From positions 1-52,632 of the forward strand of contig CALLUG010000025.1 in assembly GCA_938011315.1 (NCBI GenBank): a DNA stretch of 52,632 nt, read 5' to 3'. Under the pieces are notes generated by a model. That model made no database searches. It was not told the DNA's origin and saw only the letters and a list, made by a program, of their open reading frames with translations. The stretch comes from an uncultured Flavobacteriaceae bacterium (lineage in GTDB: Bacteria > Bacteroidota > Bacteroidia > Flavobacteriales > Flavobacteriaceae). Made by a program: the position numbers and the translations under genes. Shown here piece by piece: positions 17,317 through 26,479 of this stretch; the first letter of the stretch is position 1, and each line of letters starts with the position of its first letter.

Positions 17317-20148
17317 ATGATTACTACTCAAGAATATATAGAAGTACAAGGTGCTAGAGCACATAACCTTAAAGATATTGATGTTAGCATTCCTAGAGAA
17401 AAGCTGGTAGTTATTACTGGCTTGTCTGGAAGCGGAAAGTCTTCTCTTGCGTTTGATACTATTTATGCCGAAGGGCAGCGACGTTATATAGAAACATTTT
17501 CGGCCTATGCTCGTCAATTTTTAGGAGGACTAGAACGCCCCGATGTTGATAAAATTGATGGGTTATCGCCTGTAATTGCTATAGAGCAAAAAACCACAAA
17601 CAAATCGCCTAGATCCACCGTAGGGACAATTACCGAAATTTACGATTTTTTACGCTTATTGTTTGCAAGAGCAAGCGATGCTTACAGTTATAATACTGGC
17701 GAAAAAATGATAAGTTACACCGATGAGCAAATTAAAGATTTGATTATAAAAAGCTTTAATGGAAAGCGTGTTAATATTTTATCGCCTATAGTTCGATCTC
17801 GTAAAGGACATTACAGAGAGTTGTTTGAGCAAGTAGCAAAGCAAGGATTTGTAAAAATAAGAACCGATGGCGAAATAAAAGATATTGTAAAGGGAATGAA
17901 ATTAGATCGTTACAAAACTCACGATATAGAGATTGTAATCGATCGGCTTAAAATTGACACAAGTAAAGACGGTAGTAAACGCCTATCAGAAAGTATAAAT
18001 ACTGCTATGCACCACGGAAATAATGTGCTTATGGTTATAGATAATGACACCGATGAAGTGCGTTATTTTAGTCGTATTTTAATGTGCCCTAGCTCAGGGA
18101 TATCATACCCAAATCCGGAACCTAATAACTTTTCGTTTAATTCTCCAAAGGGGGCTTGCGATAAGTGTAATGGTATCGGAAACCTCTATGAGGTTAATAT
18201 TGATAAAATTATACCAGACGATACTATATCTATAAAAAAAGGAGGTATTGCTCCCCAAGGCCCTCAAAAAAATACTTGGATTTTTAATCAGTTAGAGCAT
18301 ATTGCACTACGCTATAAGTTTAGTTTAAGCGACCCCATAAGTTCTATTTCCAGAGAGGCTATGAGTGTTATTCTTTATGGCGGTAAAGAAAAATTTAATA
18401 TCAACAACAAAACCGTTGGAGTAAAAAAAAGCTATAGTATCGAGTTTGAAGGCATTGCAAATTTTATAGAAAGTCAATACAAGCACACAGAGTCCACCTC
18501 TATTAAGCGTTGGGCAAAGGAGTATATGGACAATGTACCTTGTTCAAAATGCAAAGGATCTCGTTTAAAAAAAGAATCTCTTTACTTCAAAATAAATTCT
18601 AAAAATATATCAGAATTAGCAAACCTCGATATTAAGGATTTAGCCGACTGGTTTAGTACCCTAGAGGCACAACTTTCCAAATCTCAAAAGGCAATTGCTA
18701 CAGAAGTTATAAAAGAAATAAAAACACGAATACAATTTTTACTAGATGTTGGCTTAGATTACCTTACCTTAGATCGAAGTTCAAAATCATTATCTGGTGG
18801 CGAAGCACAACGCATTAGATTAGCAACACAAATAGGCTCACAACTGGTGGGGGTCCTTTATATTTTGGACGAACCAAGCATTGGACTGCACCAACGCGAT
18901 AATGAAAAACTCATTAACTCATTAGTTACGCTTAGGGATGTAGGCAACTCTGTTCTTGTTGTAGAGCATGACAAAGACATGATTGAACGCGCAGACTACG
19001 TTATAGATATTGGTCCTAAAGCAGGTAAATATGGTGGCGAGATTATTAGCGAAGGAACACCTACAGAGTTATTACAACAAAATACGCTTACCGCACAATA
19101 CTTAAACGGCAATAAAGCTATTGAAGTGCCTCACGAAAGACGAAAAGGAAACGGTAAGTCGATTGTATTAAAAGGCTGCACAGGAAATAATTTAAAAAAT
19201 ATATCCGTATCATTTCCGTTGGCTAAAATGATAGGTGTTACAGGCGTTTCTGGTAGCGGAAAATCGACTTTAATTAACGAAACGTTATATCCTATTTTAA
19301 ACAATTACTACTTTAACGGTGTAAAAAAGCCAATGCCCTACAAGAGCATTAAAGGTTTAGAACATATCGATAAAGTTATCGACATTAACCAATCGCCAAT
19401 TGGTAGGACACCACGTAGTAACCCCGCAACATATACAGGTACATTTGGTGAGATACGTAGCTTATTTGCAAAAATTCCAGAAGCAATGATTAGAGGTTAC
19501 AAACCCGGACGGTTTAGCTTTAATGTTGCTGGAGGACGCTGCGAAACCTGCAAAGGAGGAGGCCTAAGAGTTATTGAAATGAATTTTTTGCCAGACGTAT
19601 ATGTAGCCTGTGAAACCTGCCAAGGAAAGCGATTTAATCGAGAAACATTAGAAATTCGTTATAAAGGAAAATCCATCAGCAATGTTTTAAATATGACTAT
19701 TGATGAGGCTGTCCCATTTTTTGAACATATTCCCAAAATATACAGGAAACTAAAAACCATACAAGATGTTGGTTTAGGGTATATTTCACTCGGGCAGCAA
19801 AGTACTACACTCTCTGGAGGAGAAGCACAGCGCATAAAATTGGCAACCGAATTATCTAAAAGAGACACCGGAAACACCTTTTATATTTTAGACGAACCTA
19901 CCACGGGGCTTCATTTCGAAGACATCAAAGTACTAATGGATATCCTAAACAAGATTGTAGATAAGGGTAATACCGTACTCATTATAGAACATAACCTAGA
20001 TGTTATTAAAGTTGTCGATCATATCATTGATATTGGGTATAATGGTGGTAAAGGTGGTGGTCAAGTTATTGTAGAAGGTAGCCCAGAGCTTGTTGCCAAA
20101 CACAAAAAAAGCTATACAGCAAAGTTTCTAAAAAAAGAATTAAACTAA
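17317..20148 (+). CDS. uvrA: Excinuclease ABC subunit UvrA
   Basis: The damage-recognition ATPase of nucleotide excision repair. 943 residues. Two ABC modules: Walker A GLSGSGKSS (K41) and GVSGSGKST, with signatures LSGGEAQRIRLATQIG and LSGGEAQRIKLATELS. The zinc-binding sites are CSKC and the long CETC...CETC finger in the second half. The first finger has CPSS in place of CxxC, followed by CDKC, so one zinc ligand is missing. I recall CPTT-like forms in relatives, so this is likely a lineage trait. A LOG-family gene follows 20 bp later. Confidence 0.98.
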   Translation: MITTQEYIEVQGARAHNLKDIDVSIPREKLVVITGLSGSGKSSLAFDTIYAEGQRRYIETFSAYARQFLGGLERPDVDKIDGLSPVIAIEQKTTNKSPRSTVGTITEIYDFLRLLFARASDAYSYNTGEKMISYTDEQIKDLIIKSFNGKRVNILSPIVRSRKGHYRELFEQVAKQGFVKIRTDGEIKDIVKGMKLDRYKTHDIEIVIDRLKIDTSKDGSKRLSESINTAMHHGNNVLMVIDNDTDEVRYFSRILMCPSSGISYPNPEPNNFSFNSPKGACDKCNGIGNLYEVNIDKIIPDDTISIKKGGIAPQGPQKNTWIFNQLEHIALRYKFSLSDPISSISREAMSVILYGGKEKFNINNKTVGVKKSYSIEFEGIANFIESQYKHTESTSIKRWAKEYMDNVPCSKCKGSRLKKESLYFKINSKNISELANLDIKDLADWFSTLEAQLSKSQKAIATEVIKEIKTRIQFLLDVGLDYLTLDRSSKSLSGGEAQRIRLATQIGSQLVGVLYILDEPSIGLHQRDNEKLINSLVTLRDVGNSVLVVEHDKDMIERADYVIDIGPKAGKYGGEIISEGTPTELLQQNTLTAQYLNGNKAIEVPHERRKGNGKSIVLKGCTGNNLKNISVSFPLAKMIGVTGVSGSGKSTLINETLYPILNNYYFNGVKKPMPYKSIKGLEHIDKVIDINQSPIGRTPRSNPATYTGTFGEIRSLFAKIPEAMIRGYKPGRFSFNVAGGRCETCKGGGLRVIEMNFLPDVYVACETCQGKRFNRETLEIRYKGKSISNVLNMTIDEAVPFFEHIPKIYRKLKTIQDVGLGYISLGQQSTTLSGGEAQRIKLATELSKRDTGNTFYILDEPTTGLHFEDIKVLMDILNKIVDKGNTVLIIEHNLDVIKVVDHIIDIGYNGGKGGGQVIVEGSPELVAKHKKSYTAKFLKKELN

Positions 20149-20168
20149 AATAACAAGAACAGTAGATT

Positions 20169-20858
20169 ATGAGTAAAGTAGTGCCATCAAGAGATTGGAA
20201 TGATAAAAAAACTAACGACTCCTGGAGTATTTTTAAGATTATGGGGGAGTTTGTTAATGGCTTTGAAAAAATGAGTCGCATAGGGCCTTGTGTTTCTGTA
20301 TTTGGATCTGCAAGAACAAAGCCAAGCCATAAGCATTACAAACTTGCCGTAGCCATTTCTAAAAAAATTGTAGAAGCAGGTTATGGCGTTATTACAGGAG
20401 GTGGTCCCGGAATTATGGAAGCAGGTAATAAAGGAGCACATATTGGAGGAGGTACCTCAGTAGGCTTAAACATAGACCTCCCTTTTGAGCAGCACGATAA
20501 TGCTTATATAGACTCTGATAAAAGCCTAGACTTTGATTATTTTTTTGTCAGAAAAGTCATGTTTGTAAAATACTCTCAAGGCTTTGTTGTAATGCCAGGA
20601 GGATTTGGAACACTAGACGAGCTTTTTGAAGCAATTACTCTAATACAAACAAATAAAATAGAAACATTCCCTATTATACTGGTCGATACTACGTTTTGGA
20701 AAGGACTACTTAACTGGATTAAAACAACATTACTAGAAAACAATGCCACTATTAGTGCTAAAGATTTAGATCTAATTCATCTAGTCGACACAGAAGATGA
20801 AGTTATTACAATTCTAGATAATTTTTACAAAAAAAACAATTTAAGCCCTAATTTTTAA
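20169..20858 (+). CDS. LOG-family Rossmann protein (TIGR00730)
   Basis: 229 residues. The two signature motifs are present: GGGPGIMEAGNKGA (around 78-91) and PGGFGTLDELFE (about 145-156). Members hydrolyse nucleoside 5'-monophosphates to free base and ribose phosphate; some activate cytokinins, others act as nucleotide or IMP/GMP hydrolases. It sits 20 bp after uvrA and probably shares its transcript, a possible link to nucleotide clean-up, which is inference. In bacteria outside plant symbioses a cytokinin role is unlikely. Confidence 0.88.
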   Translation: MSKVVPSRDWNDKKTNDSWSIFKIMGEFVNGFEKMSRIGPCVSVFGSARTKPSHKHYKLAVAISKKIVEAGYGVITGGGPGIMEAGNKGAHIGGGTSVGLNIDLPFEQHDNAYIDSDKSLDFDYFFVRKVMFVKYSQGFVVMPGGFGTLDELFEAITLIQTNKIETFPIILVDTTFWKGLLNWIKTTLLENNATISAKDLDLIHLVDTEDEVITILDNFYKKNNLSPNF

Positions 20859-20989
20859 AAACACAACTACATCACAAACATCAAGTCATAAATCCATTCA
20901 TTTTGTTAAAATGATTATAAAATCATTATTTTACAAACTAATGGCATGTATTGTGATAATATTAATAACGTATTAAATATAATTATAAA

Positions 20990-23824
20990 TTGAACATTAA
21001 GCCCCTCTATAGCTTCATTTTGTTACTATCGTTTTTCGAGGGCTTTAGTCAAAACACTATAAACATAAAAGCAACGTTAGACACAGCGCTAAATCAAATT
21101 TTTGTAAACCAAACTATAAGTTATACCAATACTTCAAATACAAACTTAACAGACATTTACCTAACCGACTGGAATCATAGTTACTCTTCAAAAACGACAG
21201 CTTTGGCAAAACGATTTGAAGAAGAATTTAATGACAAATTACGATTTGCTAAAAATAAAACACGAGGAATTACCACAATTACATCTATTGAAAACGACTC
21301 TAAAATCAATCTAGCATTTACACGCTTACAATCTGCCTCAGATATTATAAAAGTACGTTTAGAAAAAGCAATAGCACCTCAAGAAAAATATACTTTAAAA
21401 CTTACATATCGTTTACAAATTCCTGACGATAAGTTTACAGGTTATGGTATTACAGCAAACAAGGATTACAATTTAAAATACTGGTACATTACCCCTGCTA
21501 TACACGATGGCAAATGGCAATACTATAGTAATAAAAACTTGAACGACTTGTACCAACCAGCAGCAACTATTAGCTTAGCTATAGACGTTCCAAAACAATA
21601 CCATTTAGTTTCAGAACTAGATATTGTATCTACAGAACAAAACGAAACATCAAAAACAATACATTTATTTGGCAAAAATAGAATAGATAGCAAACTGTTT
21701 ATTACACAAGCCCTAAATTATACTACTGTACAAACAGATAACTACTCCATAGTATCCGATATTAACGAAAAAAAATTAGCTTCCAAAGATCGTGCTATTA
21801 TTGCGAACAAAATAACTCAATTTACATCTCAATATTTAGGAAAATACCCTCACAAAAAATTGTTGGTTAGCAATATAGAGTCTAGCAAAAGTCCTATTTA
21901 TGGGCTTAACCAACTGCCGAGGTTTATAAGACCTTTTCCTAAAAATTTTCAATTTGAATTAAAATTATTAAAAACCACATTAAGCAATTATTTAGACAAC
22001 ATTTTACTCATAAACCCAAGAAAAGAGCAATGGCTAAAAGATGGTATTCAAACCTATTTCTTAATGAAATACGTTGAACTAAATTATCCTAATATGAAAT
22101 TAGTGGGATCGCTAGCCAATATTTGGGGGCTTAAAACTTTTCACTTAGCAGATTTAAGTTTTAATGAGCAATACACCTTACTATTTATGAATATTGCTAG
22201 AATTAATAGGGATCAACCACTAACAATGGCAAAAGACTCACTTATAAAATTCAATGCAAATATTGCTAATAAATATAAAGCAGGTATTGGCTTACGGTAC
22301 CTTAATCATTTTATTGGAAACGATATTGTTACAAAAACTATAAAAAGTTATTTAGACAATTACAGTCTTAAAAACACATCTGCTTCAAATTTTGAAACCC
22401 TATTAAAATCAAAAACAACCAAACCAATTAGCTGGTTTTTTGAGGATTTTATTAATACTAGAAAAAAAATCGACTTTAAAATAAGAAAGTTTAGAAAAAC
22501 TAAAGACTCTATTCGTTTTATTATAAAAAATAAACGCAACTCAAACACCCCGATTTCTCTCTTTACACTTAAAGACAACCAAATTGTTTCTAAATATTGG
22601 TATAGCGATATAAAAAAAGAAAAGACCATCACAATTGCTAGAGATAGTATTGATAAAATTGTATTAAATCACGATAAAATTGTACCAGAATTTAATTTGA
22701 GAAACAACCAAAAAAAAGTAAATCGTTTTTTATTCTTTAACAAACCTTTCCAGTTTAGACTACTAAAAGATGCTGAAGACCCTGAGTATAATCAAATCTT
22801 TTTAACGCCCTTATTAGAATTTCAAAACATTTACGACGGATTTACTTTTGGGTCAAAATTTGGAAATAAAACCTTATTAAGAAAAGCATTAACATATAGA
22901 ATTACACCGCAATTCGGAATAAACTCGGAAACCCTAATTGGTAGCGGGTCAGTGTCTTATACACAAAACTTTGAAAATAGCAACCTATTTTCAACTTCAG
23001 TCGGTTTTTCAGGATCCTATCGCTCTTTTGGGCCCGACTTATTTATACGCAGACTTACCCCATTTGTAAATTTTAGATTTAGAGATGATAGCAACCTAAG
23101 GTCCAACCAGTTTAAATCTTTAAATATAAGATATCTCGATATTACAAGAGACGAGGACACTAGAGACGTTGCTGGAAATACCGACCCAGATTACCGTGTT
23201 TTTAATGTGAGATACACTAATATAAACTCAGACTTAATCGACCTGTTTAGGTGGTCTGCAGATTTGCAATTGTCTAGCGATTTTGGCAAACTATCGTTTA
23301 ACTACACCTACAGAAAACGCTTTATAAACGACAGGCAGTTAAGTATCAGGTTTTTTTCTGGAGTATTTTTGTACAACAATACCGATCCAAACTCAGACTT
23401 TTTTAGCTTTGCTTTAGACCGACCAACGGATTACCTATTTGATTTCAATTACTTAGGGCGTTCAGAAAATGATGGCATCGTTAGCCAACAGATTATTATT
23501 GCCGAGGGAGGTTTCAAATCCAGATTAGACACCCCCTTTGCAAATCAATGGATCTCAACAGCAAACGCCAGTACAACCCTATGGAAGGATATACAAGCCT
23601 ATGGCGATATTGGTTTTGTAAAAAATAGAGCTAACGCTGCCGAGTTTGTTTACGACTCTGGAATTAGGCTCAACCTATTAACCGATTTTTTTGAACTCTA
23701 CTTTCCTCTATATTCTAGCAATGGTTTTGAAATTGCTCAAAACAATTATGCCGAAAAAATACGCTTTGTCTTTACAGCAGATATTGGGGCTTTCTTAACC
23801 CTATTTACCAGAAAGTGGTATTAA
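20990..23824 (+). CDS. Exported M1-peptidase-like protein lacking the HEXXH motif, with possible beta-barrel tail
   Basis: 944 residues with a signal peptide (LYSFILLLSFFEGFSQ) and a TTG start, the only good in-frame start. The first 200 residues resemble the N-terminal beta domain of M1 aminopeptidases. The segment EQWLKDGIQTYFLMKYVELN resembles the M1 helix after the zinc site, which should carry the third ligand Glu. HEXXH itself is not seen; the expected place reads LSNYLDNIL. The last 350 residues alternate strands with aromatic ends, ending in a C-terminal aromatic (RKWY), which suggests an outer-membrane barrel. It may be an inactive peptidase or a surface protein. Confidence 0.7.
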   Translation: MNIKPLYSFILLLSFFEGFSQNTINIKATLDTALNQIFVNQTISYTNTSNTNLTDIYLTDWNHSYSSKTTALAKRFEEEFNDKLRFAKNKTRGITTITSIENDSKINLAFTRLQSASDIIKVRLEKAIAPQEKYTLKLTYRLQIPDDKFTGYGITANKDYNLKYWYITPAIHDGKWQYYSNKNLNDLYQPAATISLAIDVPKQYHLVSELDIVSTEQNETSKTIHLFGKNRIDSKLFITQALNYTTVQTDNYSIVSDINEKKLASKDRAIIANKITQFTSQYLGKYPHKKLLVSNIESSKSPIYGLNQLPRFIRPFPKNFQFELKLLKTTLSNYLDNILLINPRKEQWLKDGIQTYFLMKYVELNYPNMKLVGSLANIWGLKTFHLADLSFNEQYTLLFMNIARINRDQPLTMAKDSLIKFNANIANKYKAGIGLRYLNHFIGNDIVTKTIKSYLDNYSLKNTSASNFETLLKSKTTKPISWFFEDFINTRKKIDFKIRKFRKTKDSIRFIIKNKRNSNTPISLFTLKDNQIVSKYWYSDIKKEKTITIARDSIDKIVLNHDKIVPEFNLRNNQKKVNRFLFFNKPFQFRLLKDAEDPEYNQIFLTPLLEFQNIYDGFTFGSKFGNKTLLRKALTYRITPQFGINSETLIGSGSVSYTQNFENSNLFSTSVGFSGSYRSFGPDLFIRRLTPFVNFRFRDDSNLRSNQFKSLNIRYLDITRDEDTRDVAGNTDPDYRVFNVRYTNINSDLIDLFRWSADLQLSSDFGKLSFNYTYRKRFINDRQLSIRFFSGVFLYNNTDPNSDFFSFALDRPTDYLFDFNYLGRSENDGIVSQQIIIAEGGFKSRLDTPFANQWISTANASTTLWKDIQAYGDIGFVKNRANAAEFVYDSGIRLNLLTDFFELYFPLYSSNGFEIAQNNYAEKIRFVFTADIGAFLTLFTRKWY

Positions 23825-23877
23825 TCAATTATTATTCAAAATAAGCATATAACTCATTTTAAATAACAACTGGCATA
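23824..23877 (+). repeat. Short palindromic derivative of the MITE-like element
   Basis: Left-end sequence CAATTATTATTCAAAATAAGC joins almost directly to right-end sequence CATTTTAAATAACAACTGG. The two ends are near inverted copies, and both match the ends of the full elements at 31465 and 50265. It starts at the stop codon of the preceding gene and may work as a hairpin. Confidence 0.65.
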
Positions 23878-23974
23878 AGTATCCTTAAAAAAAATAACAT
23901 TTTGCCAATACAGATTTTAAGATATTAATCCTTGTTTCTTCTTTAAGCTTAATATTGATTAACCATAAGTAGCA

Positions 23975-24005
23975 TTGCAAAATACACTAAAATAGTTTAG
24001 CTTTG
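23975..24005 (+). promoter_or_regulatory. Promoter of the fused E1 gene (TTG-N20-TAGCTTTG)
   Basis: TTG at 23975-23977, a 20-bp spacer and TAGCTTTG at 23998-24005 match the Bacteroidota consensus. The ATG at 24029 would have a leader of about 17 nt. Confidence 0.65.
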
Positions 24006-24028
24006 TGAGATTACCAATATAGACTTAC

Positions 24029-26440
24029 ATGCAAACAAATACGGACAACAAAGCAGACATTTCTTTTGATGATTTTAAAACTGAAATCATTAGCGATTAT
24101 ACTATTGCTGTTACAAGCAGAGAGTGTAGCCTCTTAGGCCGTCGAGAAGTGCTTACCGGAAAAGCAAAGTTTGGTATTTTTGGTGATGGTAAAGAAATTC
24201 CCCAATTAGCATGGGCAAAAGCTTTTAAAAATGGAGATTTTAGGTCAGGATATTACAGAGATCAAACATTTATGATGGCTATTGGGGCACTCAATATAGA
24301 ACAATTTTTTTTAGGGTTATACAGCCATACCGACATAGAGGATGAACCAATGAGTGCTGGTAGGCAAATGGGAGGGCATTTTGCAACACATAGCTTAGAT
24401 GATAATTATAATTGGAGGGATTTAACGGCTCAAAAAAATTCAAGTTCAGATATTTCACCCACAGCTGGGCAAATGCCAAGATTACTAGGCTTAGCACAAG
24501 CTTCAAAACTGTATAGAGAAGTAGACGGAATTAACACAGAAAAATTTTCTGTAAACGGCAATGAAGTTGCTTGGGGAACTATTGGTAATGCTAGTACCAG
24601 TGAAGGCTTATTCTTTGAAACTATAAATGCCGCAGGCGTACTACAAGTCCCTATGGTCATTTCGGTTTGGGATGATAATTATGGAATTTCTGTACATGCA
24701 AAACACCAAACTACAAAAGAAGACATTTCTAAAATTCTTAATGGATTTCAAAAAACAGAAACAGATGATGGTTATGAAATTATTAGGGTAAATGGTTGGG
24801 ATTATCCTGCGTTAATAGACGCTTACCAAAATGCTTCCAAGATTGCTAGAGAAACGCATACCCCTGTATTAATACACGTGTTAGAATTAACACAACCTCA
24901 AGGACACTCTACCTCCGGCTCACACGAGCGTTATAAAAACAAAGAGCGCTTAGCCTGGGAAATAGAGTTTGATTGTTTAACAAAAATGCGAGAGTGGATA
25001 ATTGCGAATAACATATCTACTTCAGAAGACTTAGAAACCTTAGAAAAAAATATAAAAAAACAAGTTAGAGACGGAAAGAAAGTAGCGTGGAAGAAATTTA
25101 TAAGCCCAATAGAAGAGGAAAGAAATGACTTAAATTCTCTTTTAAACGCTATTTCTAAACTAAGTACTAATAAAGCATTTATTAGTAAAATAAGTAATGA
25201 ATTGAATAGCATAAAAGATATTACTCGCAAAGATATTTTATCGGCAGCTAGAAAAACATTACGCTACTTAATTTTTGAAGATTACAAAGAAAAACAACAA
25301 TTGCAAGATTGGATTAATACCTATTTAAAAAATATTCAACCAAAGTATAGTTCTCACTTATATAGTGAATCTTTACAAAAAGCAGAAACGATAAAAGCTG
25401 TTTTACCCACCTATAATGATTCTGCAGAATTAGTAGATGGTAGAGTTATTTTACGCGATAATTTTGATGCTATTTTTAGTAAATACCCCGAAAGTTTAGT
25501 TTTTGGAGAAGATACCGGTAATATAGGTGATGTAAACCAAGGCTTAGAAGGCTTACAAGACAAATACGGCGAACTGCGTGTAGCAGATGTCGGCATTAGA
25601 GAAGCAACCATACTGGGTCAAGGTATTGGTATGGCAATGCGGGGTCTAAGACCTATAGCAGAAATACAGTACTTGGACTATATTATGTATGCGCTGCAGA
25701 TTATTAGCGACGACTTAGCAACCCTACACTACAGAACCAAAGGAAAACAAAAAGCTCCTATGATAATTCGTACAAGAGGACATCGTTTAGAAGGTATTTG
25801 GCATTCAGGGTCGCAATTAGGGGGTGTTATTAACTTAATTAGAGGAATACACGTATTAGTGCCAAGAAATATGACAAAAGCAGCAGGTTTTTATAATACA
25901 CTACTAGAAAGTGATCAACCTGCCCTTGTTATTGAGTGTCTAAACGGCTATCGCTTAAAAGAAAAAATGCCATCCAATATAGGGGAATTTAAAACACCTA
26001 TAGGCGTCATAGAGGTTGTCAAAGAAGGCAAAGACATTACGCTTGTATCTTATGGTTCTACACTGCGTATGGTGGAGCAAACTGCCAAAGACCTGTTAGA
26101 GGTTGGGATTGATGCCGAAGTTATTGATGTACAATCACTACTTCCTTTCGATTTGAGTCATGATATCGCTAAAAGTATTGCCAAAACAAACCGAGTAATG
26201 ATAATTGATGAGGATGTTAATGGCGGAGCCTCAGCATATATATTAAACGAGATTCTTAATACACAAAACAGCTATAATTACTTAGATAGTAAGCCCATAA
26301 CTCTTACTGCAAAAGAACATAGACCCGCTTACGGTACAGATGGCGACTATTTTTCAAAACCATCCAACGAAGATATTTTTGAAGCAGTGTACAATGTTAT
26401 GAATGAGGTTAACCCAAAGGAGTTTCCTAGCTTGCGTTAA
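24029..26440 (+). CDS. 2-oxoacid dehydrogenase E1, alpha and beta fused
   Basis: 803 residues. The TPP-dependent E1 of a branched-chain or other 2-oxoacid dehydrogenase complex decarboxylates its substrate and passes the acyl group to E2. Residues 1-360 are the alpha part: GHFATHSLD, and the TPP motif region VAWGTIGNASTSEGLFFE with VWDDNYGIS. About 460-803 is the beta part (SLVFGEDTGNIGDVNQGLEG, VADVGIREATILGQGIGMAMRG, EDVNGGASAYI). The fused form is typical of Bacteroidota. The motif starts GN, not the GD usual in TPP enzymes. It has its own promoter; E2 and E3 are not in the window. Confidence 0.93.
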   Translation: MQTNTDNKADISFDDFKTEIISDYTIAVTSRECSLLGRREVLTGKAKFGIFGDGKEIPQLAWAKAFKNGDFRSGYYRDQTFMMAIGALNIEQFFLGLYSHTDIEDEPMSAGRQMGGHFATHSLDDNYNWRDLTAQKNSSSDISPTAGQMPRLLGLAQASKLYREVDGINTEKFSVNGNEVAWGTIGNASTSEGLFFETINAAGVLQVPMVISVWDDNYGISVHAKHQTTKEDISKILNGFQKTETDDGYEIIRVNGWDYPALIDAYQNASKIARETHTPVLIHVLELTQPQGHSTSGSHERYKNKERLAWEIEFDCLTKMREWIIANNISTSEDLETLEKNIKKQVRDGKKVAWKKFISPIEEERNDLNSLLNAISKLSTNKAFISKISNELNSIKDITRKDILSAARKTLRYLIFEDYKEKQQLQDWINTYLKNIQPKYSSHLYSESLQKAETIKAVLPTYNDSAELVDGRVILRDNFDAIFSKYPESLVFGEDTGNIGDVNQGLEGLQDKYGELRVADVGIREATILGQGIGMAMRGLRPIAEIQYLDYIMYALQIISDDLATLHYRTKGKQKAPMIIRTRGHRLEGIWHSGSQLGGVINLIRGIHVLVPRNMTKAAGFYNTLLESDQPALVIECLNGYRLKEKMPSNIGEFKTPIGVIEVVKEGKDITLVSYGSTLRMVEQTAKDLLEVGIDAEVIDVQSLLPFDLSHDIAKSIAKTNRVMIIDEDVNGGASAYILNEILNTQNSYNYLDSKPITLTAKEHRPAYGTDGDYFSKPSNEDIFEAVYNVMNEVNPKEFPSLR

Positions 26441-26479
26441 AAAATTATAAAGTGCCTAAAAATTAGTTGTTAAAAAACA

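Noticed and set aside
20187-20441. Antisense reading frames over uvrA, the LOG gene, ligA and others
   Set aside because: They mirror the codon pattern of the real genes, lack plausible starts or promoters, and show no protein-family features.
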